Assembly: GCA_032433765.1 (NCBI GenBank)
Contig: JAVIAB010000051.1
Span: forward strand, 52,747,328-52,811,327
Source of the DNA: Megaustenia siamemsis
Lineage: Eukaryota; Mollusca; Gastropoda; Stylommatophora; Ariophantidae
Length of the DNA: 64,000 nucleotides
Direction: 5' to 3'
The translations under genes were made by a program, and so were the position numbers. The notes under the pieces are model-generated. The model was not told the origin of the DNA. It made no database searches and saw only the letters and a program-made list of their open reading frames with translations. Shown here piece after piece: positions 55,318 to 64,000 of the stretch (the stretch's first letter is position 1; every line of letters begins with the position of its first letter).

Positions 55318-57000
55318 CTTCAATATAATATTCAGAGCATTTGGCCTGTCTCTGCCTCTCATTACTTTGTATCTTCCCTTCCAAGACTACTTTTAGTAGG
55401 CAGCTGTGTCTTTTAACATGTTCGAAAAATCTCATTTGTCTTGCTTGAATTGTATTTAGTAGTTCTCTTTTCATTTTTAGTTGTTTTAAGACTTCATCGT
55501 TTGTTTTAATTTCCTTCCATCCAATTCTTCCTATTCTTCTATAAATCCACATTTCAAAGGCTTCGATTTAGTATTCTGTTTTCTTGTCTAATGTCCATGT
55601 TTCTGCATCTTACTGGAATGTTGAGAAGATGTAACATTTTGCTATTCTTAGTTTTAGCCCTGGTGTTATTTGTTTTGATACTAGTATATTTTTCATGGCA
55701 TTATAATTACTTGTTGCCATCCGATTCTTTTGTTTATTTCAGTTGTACATTTTCCACCACTGATTATAGTATGGCCAAGGTATTCATAGCTCTGAACTGT
55801 CTCCAGGTCTATTCCTTCAATTTTGATATCCACTTGTGGGTTTTAAGTATTTTATTTGTTTATGATCATAGTTTTAGTCTTTTTTATATTCATATCTAGA
55901 CCATATGCTTTGCTTGTCGTGTTTATTTCATTAAGTAATAGTTGTAGATCTATAGGATTTTCTGCTAGTAGTACAGTATCGTCAGCATATATTAGGTTAT
56001 TTATTATCTTTCCATTAATTTGTAGGCCTGGCATCTCTATGATGTTTTAAAAGATTTGCTCAGTGTATAGATTGAACAAGTTTGGTGATAGGATGCACCA
56101 CTGTCTTACTCCTCTTTTTATATCAATGGGTGAAGAGTTCTCTTTGTTATATTTTATTATTGCTGTTTGATCCCAGTATAGATTACATATTAGTCGTATG
56201 TCCATGTCATCTAGATGTATCTCTTTTAGGCATTCTATTTGTTTGTGGTGTATTCTATCAAAAGCTGTGCTGTAGTCTATTAAGCAGGCATATATTGATT
56301 TGCTTACTTCTGTGTACTTTTTAAAATTAATGTCCTTATGCAGAATATGACATTTGTTGTCCCACTGCTTTTCCTAAATCCAAATTATTGTTCTTCTAAT
56401 TCCACATTGATTTTATTCTGAATCCTTCCTTGTATAACTTTTGTATAAGTTTTTTTGTAACATGGCTCATTAGGCTTATTGTTATAAAATCACTGCATTC
56501 AACTACACCATTCATTTTAGGCAATGCAATGAAAGTTGATTGTTTTAGTTCATATGGTATGTATTCTGTATTGTATATGTCTTTGCATATATATGTATGT
56601 GATCACTTCAATGCCAAATCCTCTTGTGCCTTTATCATCTCTGTATGTTGTTAGGTCATGCAGCTTTTCTCTTTTTCATTGTTTGTGTAGCCTTTTCCAC
56701 TTCAGATTTTAAGATTTTATAGCCTGACTTACATTTTATAATTTGTGTTTTTTCCCTTACATAATATATTAATTCTGTTATATATTCCTGACATCAATTA
56801 ATTATATCTTTTTTGTCAGTTAGCATGTTCCCTTTTTTATTTGGAACACATCCACTTTCTTGTTACTTTTTTTTATTTTTACTAGTCATTCTTTTTATTA
56901 ATGTCTGCATCCCTCATACATGTTTATCCCATAGTTTCGATTTCTAGACATCTTAGGTGAAGCCATCTTCTTGTGCCCTTTGACACATTTTGCATATTTA
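55318..57000 (-). mobile_element. LINE-B, longest copy, degenerate
   Basis: Minus strand reads, across several frames, from a reverse-transcriptase N-terminal region near 56700-56500 (PYELKQSTFIALPKMNG, then SLMSHVTKK) through QFGFRKSSGTTNVIF near 56390, IYACLIDYSTAFDRIHHK near 56290, LIYADDTVLLAENPIDLQ near 55980, to the C-terminal HVKRHSCLLKVVLEGKIQ near 55400. It is inactive. Confidence 0.8.
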
Positions 57001-57429
57001 ATTATTTATCCGGCTATATTGGGTAGAGTTCTTCGCCTGTCTTTTTTTCCAAGGGGGCGTTAGTAAATCCTTTTTGTTTTTTGCAGTGTTTCTTTTTGGG
57101 AATAATATCGGAAGTTTCTTGTATACCTGTCTTTATGCATTGCCATTTGGTTGTAACCTTTTTGACAGGATTTTCTCTTCTGTACTACTCAATCCTTTTT
57201 TCTAGCAGCTTCTGTCTGCTATATGTTATTTACTTTCCCTGTTTAGACATTTGGGAAGGATTAATTCACTATCCATTATTTGAAATGGGGAAAACTGATT
57301 CGGAATTCGACCGATTAATAGTTCGAACGGCCTCCTGTAACGAATTTAGTTCAAAGTACTATTGTGCATTTACCTCTCAGGCAGCGAGTGCATATAAGAA
57401 GAGTTAACGTTTTTTTATTGAGTTATTGA

Positions 57430-58150
57430 GTTAATTGCAGGTCATCATCATTGCGCCCCGAACATGTAAATAGGTGCTCAGATCCCCTCCTCAGCAAGTC
57501 TTGCAGTGTCTATCGACTGACGACTCAAGTTCTGTGTTGGTTGGTTAGTCTTCTTACACGCCCACTAAGTTTCTCGTTTCTAGCTGTACCCATCATAACT
57601 CCCATCTCTTTCATCCGAAGGGGCGACGTGGACTCATGGTTGTCGAAGTCCTGTGCCCTTCTCACATCTCGGAGGGCATTGATGATGTCCACCCGATGCA
57701 TTGGTTGACCGTCCTCAACAATAACGCAACTAACCAACCTGTCCGCTCTTTCGTTTCCCCGTACTCCCGCATGTCCTGGGACGCAGATAAAGATGACCTT
57801 ACGTATTTTGTACTTCTGCAATGACTGTACCCATTTTATACGTACAGAGCCCGCCTCTACTTTTCTTATCATGCTTATCGAATCATATAATATTCAGGCG
57901 TGGGTGTAGTCTTGTGACTCTAGCCTGGTCACTGCTATCAACTTCATCGTCATGCTACTCGTGGTCATAACGTATGCACCACTGTCTTCCTTGACTATTC
58001 TGCCTGCCGAGCGTGCTGTAAATGCTCATGCGCTCCTTAGGTGTCGTATTACAGATCCGTCTGTATAGATGACTGCATCTTTCTCATCGGTGTTATCCCA
58101 GATGAGACCGTTAACTTCCGTATTGATCACGACTGAGTTCTGTTCCCTAC
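57430..58150 (-). mobile_element. LINE with RNase H domain, 3' part
   Basis: The minus frame 57525-57872 contains IFICVPGHAGVRGNERADRL, the last conserved block of an RNase H domain, followed by a C-terminal region. Upstream (57900-58150) the RNase H N-terminal part is present in broken frames. RNase H after the reverse transcriptase marks jockey/R1-type clades; this is a different family from LINE-A to E. Confidence 0.75.
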
Positions 58151-58845
58151 ATTTCCTAACGTTTTTCTTGCGAGGTGCATGTGGACCAGGAATTGTTGAA
58201 TATAATAGTGCTCAATCCACATGATTTATTTATATGCATAAATCGTGGTTTTGATGGTCAGTATTTAACCATCATTTCCCGCGTTAGCCTAAGTAAAGTT
58301 GTTGATGCCATACCTTTCTTTCTTTCCTTGTTTTATAGTTCTACATCCATTGACGGTGTGGATCCAAGGTAGTTACAGTATTTTTGTTACAACTTCATCC
58401 AGTTTGTTACAGCTTCATCCATTTTGTTACTGTTTTGACAAAGTTTGGAAATGCAGTGGTCTGGGCCATCACGTTTATCCTCTGTAAGTTGATGGTCAGT
58501 TTAAACATCTAGCTAGCGAGATACACTGAATTAATCTCATGGTGTTTGTAGTACACTTTCCTTGTTATTAACCAAGATAGCACCATATGTATATAGCATT
58601 TCTCTGATTAGGATATTGTCTTATTTAACCCCTTTTAAAAATCTTTTTCGGGCTAAGGAAATAAGTGTGAGGACAGACTTGAAATGAAGATTGGCAGTTT
58701 ATGTTATTTCGATGTGTGATTTATCATGATGTTAATGAAGATATCGAATACTTTTTTAACCAGGATACATTTTTTGACTCGGTAGCTGCCAGGGACAGCT
58801 CCATATATTTTACCGTTTCTATTCCTCTCAGAAAAAAAGGAAATC
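58151..58845. other. No recognised gene
   Basis: No gene or repeat recognised; may include more of the neighbouring LINE. Confidence 0.3.
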
Positions 58846-58849
58846 TAAG

Positions 58850-59350
58850 AGCCCCATTACGCCAAAGAGGTATAAGAAATACAACGTTAGTGCCCGTACT
58901 TTTAATAGACTTTCTGCACATTATTTTTAGGGTAGTGAAATGAGGTCAACACTATAAGTAAAGTAAAGAGCCCCGTTACGTCAAGTGGCGTATAGGGAAT
59001 ACGGTGTTAGTGACCATAATTTTTACAAACCTTCAGCACATGATTTTTACGGTAATGTGGTCGGTATTACGCCCGTGCTGCTTTACTTTCCCAGAAAAAA
59101 AATCCGGTACCCATTTAAGGCTGGGTGAAATCAGAAGCCGTCGAATGGGATCGAATCCTACCTCTTGTCCTTTGTAGTCCAGTTCACTAACCACTGAGCT
59201 ATCCCGGCTCCCAGGTCAACACTATGCTTTCCCAGAAAAATCCGATACCAATTTAAGGCTGGGTTAAACCTGAAAGTTTTTGATCAGGATAAGGCCTTAT
59301 CTTTTGTTCTTAGTAGTCCAGTTGACTAAATACTGAGCTATCGCTGCTTC
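58850..59350 (-). mobile_element. SINE1, old copy split by a younger SINE1
   Basis: The old minus-strand copy is seen at 58850-58955 and 59213-59350, with its head (tactgagctatcgctgc) at the right. Confidence 0.85.
58956..59212 (-). mobile_element. SINE1 nested in an older SINE1, 13-bp TSD
   Basis: Full-length copy bounded by aggtcaacactat at 58943-58955 and 59213-59225. Confidence 0.93.
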
Positions 59351-59364
59351 AAATTTCTCTCATA

Positions 59365-60245
59365 CCTTCATGACATAAACAAACCAAATTATCTTCAATA
59401 GCTTTGGTAGGCAGCCAGCTTTTTAAAGTGCTTTGGGAAGCCCGTCTCTGTTGATGGAATCAAATGTATTTGTGAAATCGATGAAAGCGATGAGGAGTGA
59501 TATGCTTTGTTCGCTGCACTTTTCTTGCTGCCGACTCAATGAAAAACCTTACCAATAGTGGACCTTTTGGTTTGAAAACTACCTTGCATATCAGGGAATG
59601 GCAGCCGTTGCACGTTGTTTGGAAAGTTGCGTGTACATAATCTGCCTACATTCCTTAGAAGTGATGTTTCACTCTAGTTAGTACTGTACTCACTATAACC
59701 CTTATGCCTTCCCTATGTCTTCACTATAGCTCCTACATCCTTCCTATAGTCCATATGTCATCTCTATAGCCATATGCACATCTATAACCCCATAAATTCT
59801 ATATACTTTCTATGTCCTCCCTATAATCCATATGTCCTCTCTATAACCACCGTGACCTGTCTATAGTCCATATGTCCTCTCTATAGTCACAATATCCTCT
59901 CTATAGTTCCTATGTTCCCTCCAAATCCCTGTCCTTTCTATAGCCCTTACGTTTTCTATATAGCCCTTATTCTTGTAGAGATAAAGCTACATTTACATTT
60001 CTCATGTCCTGTGGCATAACCCCTACGTTTCATCACTGGGTTAATGTTATTGAACAATGGCTGTAGCATTAGTTCATGTAGGCTGCATTTGATATTTTCT
60101 ACTGGAATACAAACCCTTTCTGGGATTTTCCTTGAAGGCAGGTCATTGGTGGCTATTTTAAGTCAACTGTGCTATATCTCACATTCAATTCTGCTATTCC
60201 TTTCAGTTCTTTAATTCCCTCAATAATTGTTTATGTAAATTTAAT
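59365..60245 (-). mobile_element. LINE-G relic interrupted by a short satellite
   Basis: Minus strand carries SEQSISLLIAFIDFTNTFDS near 59450-59510, a reverse-transcriptase motif block (FIDF.kaFDS). Further LINE-like sequence resumes at 59990-60245. A satellite occupies the middle. Confidence 0.55.
59690..59985. repeat. Degenerate (TATGTCCTCTCTATA)n array
   Basis: About 18 imperfect copies of a 16-18-bp unit with ccatatgtcctctctatag. Confidence 0.75.
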
Positions 60246-60571
60246 AACAATTGTGTTTTTGCCAAAGAATTAAGTTGGAATAATACATTGCCTGTCTCTT
60301 CGGTTGTTTTATGCGATAAGCATCCGAGAACGGTGACATACTGTAGTCACTCAATGATTGCCAGAAATAAACTAAGGCTAGGGGAAGCAGTTCCGAGCAA
60401 ATGAGTGTTGGAGGCGGATGCTCTGACTGCATGGTACGAAACAAAGTGCAATGCAATCAAATTAAACAATCAAAAAGGACAAGAAAATGAAGGTGATGAC
60501 AGAAAAATAATAAATAATGTATCTTATATCGAGAATAATCGATATGTACAAGTAGTAAGATGCGATTGAGA

Positions 60572-61070
60572 TCGTGTGTCTGTGTCTGTGTGTGTGTGTC
60601 TGTGTGTGTGTCTGTGGGTGTGTCTGTGTCGGTGTGTGTGTCTGTGTGTGTGTCTGTGTGTGTGTCTGTGTGTGTCTGTGTGTGTGTCTGTGTGTGTGTC
60701 TGTGTGTGTGTGTGTCTGTGTGTGTCTGTGGGTGTGTCTGTGTCTCTGTGTCAGTGTGTGTGTCTGTGGGTGTTCCTGTGTGTGTGTCTCTGTGTCAGTG
60801 TGTGTGTCTGTGGGTGTTCCTGTGTGTGTCTGTGGGTGTTCCTGTGTGTGTCTGTGTGGGTGTGTCTGTGTCTCTGTGTCGGTGTGTGTGTCTGTGTGTG
60901 AGTCTGTGTGTGTGTGTGTCTGTGTATGTGTGTGTCTGTGTGTGTGTCTGTGTGTGTGTGTCTGTGGGTGTGTCTGTGTCTCTGTGCCGGTGTGTGTGTC
61001 TGTGGGTGTTCCTGTGTGTGTCTGTGTGTGTCTGTGTGTGTGTCTCTGTGTCTGAGTGTGTGTGTCTGTG
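60572..61070. repeat. (TG)n/(TGTGTC)n array, about 0.5 kb
   Basis: Complex TGTGTCTGTG/GGGTGTTCC repeats. All overlapping open frames on both strands are repeat artefacts. Confidence 0.95.
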
Positions 61071-61414
61071 ACAGTATTCACTGTCATGCGCTGACAGAAG
61101 TTGAGCACTTGAAGTCTGTGACAAGTGCATTGATGTCTGTCCTGTAAAATAATCAATCGTTAGAAGTCACGCTCCAAGCTCTAAAGTGAACTTGAAACCT
61201 AACAACAAAGACGAAAACAATCAACCACTCATTTGAATGTTGCGTGATGTCGAAATATGTAAGTGTTATATCATGTGTATACCTTTGCTTTCTCTTTTAG
61301 TTGAAGCGCTATAGACAAAGGATTGTCATATGTTTCCTGCTTGTAGTGTGGCTTTTAATTAATAATTATTTTGTATTTTCATTCACTTTAGATTAATGTT
61401 CATAGTAACATTAT

Positions 61415-61575
61415 CATCATCAGGTCACAAGTCCTTTGCAAACACCACAGCTCATCTGAAAGTATCTCGTTTCTAGCCAGATCCCCCACTTCTTCTGTTG
61501 TCATGTTGAAGGTCTCCTTGATGTCTTGAAACCAATTTCTTCTTGGTATGCCCCTGATGTGTAACAATACCGGAG
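61415..61575 (-). mobile_element. LINE 3' fragment, unassigned family
   Basis: Minus strand encodes IRGIPRRNWFQDIKETFN and the DLARNE end, as in LINE C-termini, with an (atg)n tail at 61410-61420. Confidence 0.65.
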
Positions 61576-61944
61576 CGGAAAAAAAATGTTTTTCAGTGAG
61601 TAAACGAATTTGATCACTTGACTGTGTCTTTACGCAATTGGTGGTTGCGATTTGAGTAGAAAGTGAAGGTATGTAGGAATCATGATGATTACTTTCATTT
61701 AGAAATGTTTTCAACCAGAATTAACGCCACATTTTCATTCCATTTATCTGGCTGCCAGCAGCGCGAAACCAAATGCATTCATCTGACCCGTTCTCTGCTA
61801 ACAGTACATTTAAAAAAAAAAAAAATTATAAACTTGTCACAATGTTATGAATGAAAGGTGGAGCTTTTTGCTGGAAAGTAGTTTTTTTGGTTAAAACTCG
61901 GAGTGTTTATACATAGTGACACCTTCCCTAACTTCTTCCTTTGA

Positions 61945-62335
61945 CACACACACACACACGTGCATGCACACACACATATACACACACGCATACATACGCC
62001 TACATACATACACACATATATACACATATACACACGCGCATACATACGCCTACATACATACACACATATATACACACATACACACGCGCATACATACGCC
62101 TACATACATACACACACATATACACACACGCCTACATGCATACACACATATATACACACACGCATACATACGCCTACATACATACACACTTATATACACA
62201 CACGCATACATACGCCTACATACATACACACTTATATACACACACGCATACATACGCCTACATACATACACACACATATACACACACGCATACATACGCC
62301 TACATACATACACACTTATATACACATACACAAAC
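61945..62335. repeat. (CATACA)n-type array with 60-bp higher-order period
   Basis: ACACACGCATACATACGCCT blocks recur about every 50-60 bp. Overlapping open frames are artefacts. Confidence 0.93.
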
Positions 62336-62359
62336 TAACAAAAAGAAAGGAAGAAGCGA

Positions 62360-62500
62360 CACCGCAACATCATGTGGAGAAGAGAAAATATGGCGTTAGT
62401 GTCTTCCTTTGTCGATTAGCATGAATTTTGATGCATGGTGGCCAGCATTAGGCCAGTACCGTCCTTCATACACAGAAAAATCCACGGGGTCATTTAACGG
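62360..62500 (-). mobile_element. SINE1, very old fragment
   Basis: Weak resemblance to the SINE1 3' domain (gaaaatatggcgttagtg) on the plus-strand view. Confidence 0.4.
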
Positions 62501-63325
62501 TCAATAAAATATAACGAGAAAAATTTGCAACAAAGAGAAATCATAAAAAGTGACAGCCAATTAGCAATTCTCAGCAGATAAGACAATGTGTTAGGCAAGA
62601 TCAGGTAATGGCACCAGATTTATTGAATCTGTAAAGTGAAACTGTAACAAGGTTTGTAAAAGGAAATCATGAAACACCAATCAGTAGTTTAACACATAGC
62701 GTTTTACACTCTACCGAAACCGGCATTCCGGGCGCATATATTGTTGCAACGCTTAGTAGTGCAGACAGCCTGACGGGCCTCTCTTCCGATCTGTCATTTG
62801 ACGTCAAGCGCCTACACAATACGGTTGTTGTTCGTTACGTTTACTGTATAGTACCTGTGAGTTTTCACTAACTAGCTGGAATATGTTTTGGTCTACCCTG
62901 GAGAAGCGAGCTTTTAGTGGTAAAACCATTTAAGAAATGTAGGTTTGGTAGCGAATGAGACATCCTATGTAAACAACCTGAAATATGCTGATAAATCCCC
63001 TTTCTTAAATAGTGAACATGAGTTACAGAAAACGACTGCATTGTAGTGATGAGAAGGAAGAATAAAAGTCTTTAGAACATAAAGACAGAAAAAAATGGCG
63101 ACACCAGAACCGTCGACTTTTTTTTTTTTAATAAACGTTGCTAAATTAAGAGGGAGAGTTTTAATTTAAAAAAAACGTAATAAATTATAATACCTGGGAA
63201 CGATAATAATTTCAGAAAGTAGGTGTACAACAAATGTTAGGTGTAGGCAAAGACTGTAATGAAAGATAAAACACCTTTGGCGAGGGAATTAAGAGTTATT
63301 CAAAAACTTATTCAAAAAGTTATTC
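62501..63325. other. No recognised gene
   Basis: Nothing recognised. Confidence 0.35.
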
Positions 63326-63329
63326 AAAA

Positions 63330-63485
63330 TTATTTTGAGTCAGTACTGACTCATGAAAGTGAGCCATGGATATTCTGACTAGGCACGACAATTCGGTGAA
63401 GGTCACGGAAACGTGGTTTTGCAGAAGAATGTTGGGAATGGACAGCTTGTAAGAGGAAAGATGACGGGCAAAAAGAGGTGAAGAC
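63330..63485 (+). mobile_element. LINE-E fragment
   Basis: Plus strand has VLTHESEPW and a WFCRRMLGMDS-like block, from the C-terminal region of a LINE. Confidence 0.5.
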
Positions 63486-63489
63486 CGAT

Positions 63490-64000
63490 ACGTAAATTTC
63501 CTATCATCATCATCATCAAGTACCGGGCCTACTGGCGTAGGTGATCATGTCTTTCCACAACTTTCGATCTCGACAGTTATTTATCATTTATGTTGTTGAC
63601 CTTCTGCCAAGCCATTCTCTTGGGGTTAAGCTGTCTGGTATCTTATCTGTTTACTTCCCTCTATCTCTTCGTCCCTCAATTTTTCCAGTTGTTACAATAT
63701 ATTCCAGTTGTTCTCTTCTCATTACATGGCCAAAAAATGATGATTGTTTCTTCCTAATATTGGAAATTAGCTCACTTTTTGTTTTGGCCTCTTTCAGAAC
63801 GTCGTCATTACCCTTCTTAGCTGTCCATGGTATTCTCAACATTCTTCTGTAAAACCACATTTCTACAGACTCCAAAGATTGTTTTGCCTGTTTTCATATT
63901 GTGCATGATTCACATCCATATATTATGACTGACTCTACATAACATTTTAGAACTCTTTTTCTTGTTTCTATTGTCAAAAATGGATTGCATAGTATCTTCC
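63490..64000 (-). mobile_element. LINE-E, 3' part, runs off the window
   Basis: Minus frame 63651-63875 has MWFYRRMLRIPWTAKKGNDD and KKQSSFFGHVMRREQLEY. The end near 63500 carries an (atg)n tail. Closely related to 34093-34665. Confidence 0.8.

Noticed and set aside
60524..61156. Long open frames on both strands over the TG-rich array
   Set aside because: Pure repeat artefacts, with overlapping frames in every phase.
61845..62424. Long open frames over the CATACA array
   Set aside because: Repeat artefacts on both strands.

Overview
The window is repeat-rich, AT-rich nuclear DNA of a metazoan. There is no operon structure; AATAAA poly(A) signals, tRNA-derived SINEs, many non-LTR retrotransposon relics, Penelope-like elements, Tc1/mariner-type DNA transposons and large micro- and minisatellites fill most of it. 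The LINE and SINE style recalls mollusc (gastropod) genomes, but that is an impression from memory and not a proof.

The outstanding object is a 10.4-kb palindromic element at 13511-23932. Two inverted arms of about 3.9 and 4.1 kb flank a unique core of about 2.4 kb. Each arm carries a Bcl-2-family gene pointing inward, a short C2H2 zinc-finger exon pointing outward, and between them a two-sided promoter built from tandem CCAAT/GC-box/octamer-like modules. The core holds a PC4/Sub1-like DNA-binding protein with an AT-hook, a further well-formed exon on the same strand, a 157-residue multi-membrane-segment protein, and an acidic protein whose start codon lies inside the right arm and whose frame is broken once. 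Stop codons sit close to or overlap AATAAA signals, the gene density is virus-like and the tips are GC-rich with short direct repeats. I infer an integrated, virus-like or giant-TIR mobile element. No polymerase, integrase, helicase or capsid was recognised, so its class is open.

Region by region: 1-13.4 kb holds LINE-A, LINE-B and LINE-C relics, several SINE1 copies, a 942-bp MITE-like element and short satellites. 13.5-23.9 kb is the palindromic element. 24-36.5 kb holds nested SINEs (SINE2 inside SINE1), LINE-B copies, a Penelope-like element with a GIY-YIG endonuclease remnant split by a LINE-B insertion, and LINE-D/E relics. 37-38.7 kb is a 31-bp minisatellite. 39-53.3 kb contains three members of one DD(83)E transposon family (two with long transposase ORFs, one internal-deletion derivative) and a 1.0-kb relative with an in-frame deleted 54-residue ORF, plus a perfect 12 x 34-bp array. 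53.3-64 kb holds further satellites, a long LINE-B copy, an RNase-H-bearing LINE, SINE-in-SINE nesting, (TG)n/(CA)n-rich arrays and LINE-E.

Many insertions keep target-site duplications, which gives a relative order: LINE-A, LINE-B and Penelope relics are older; SINE1, SINE2 and the DD(83)E transposon inserted into them later. No ordinary host gene with a clear exon structure was recognised.
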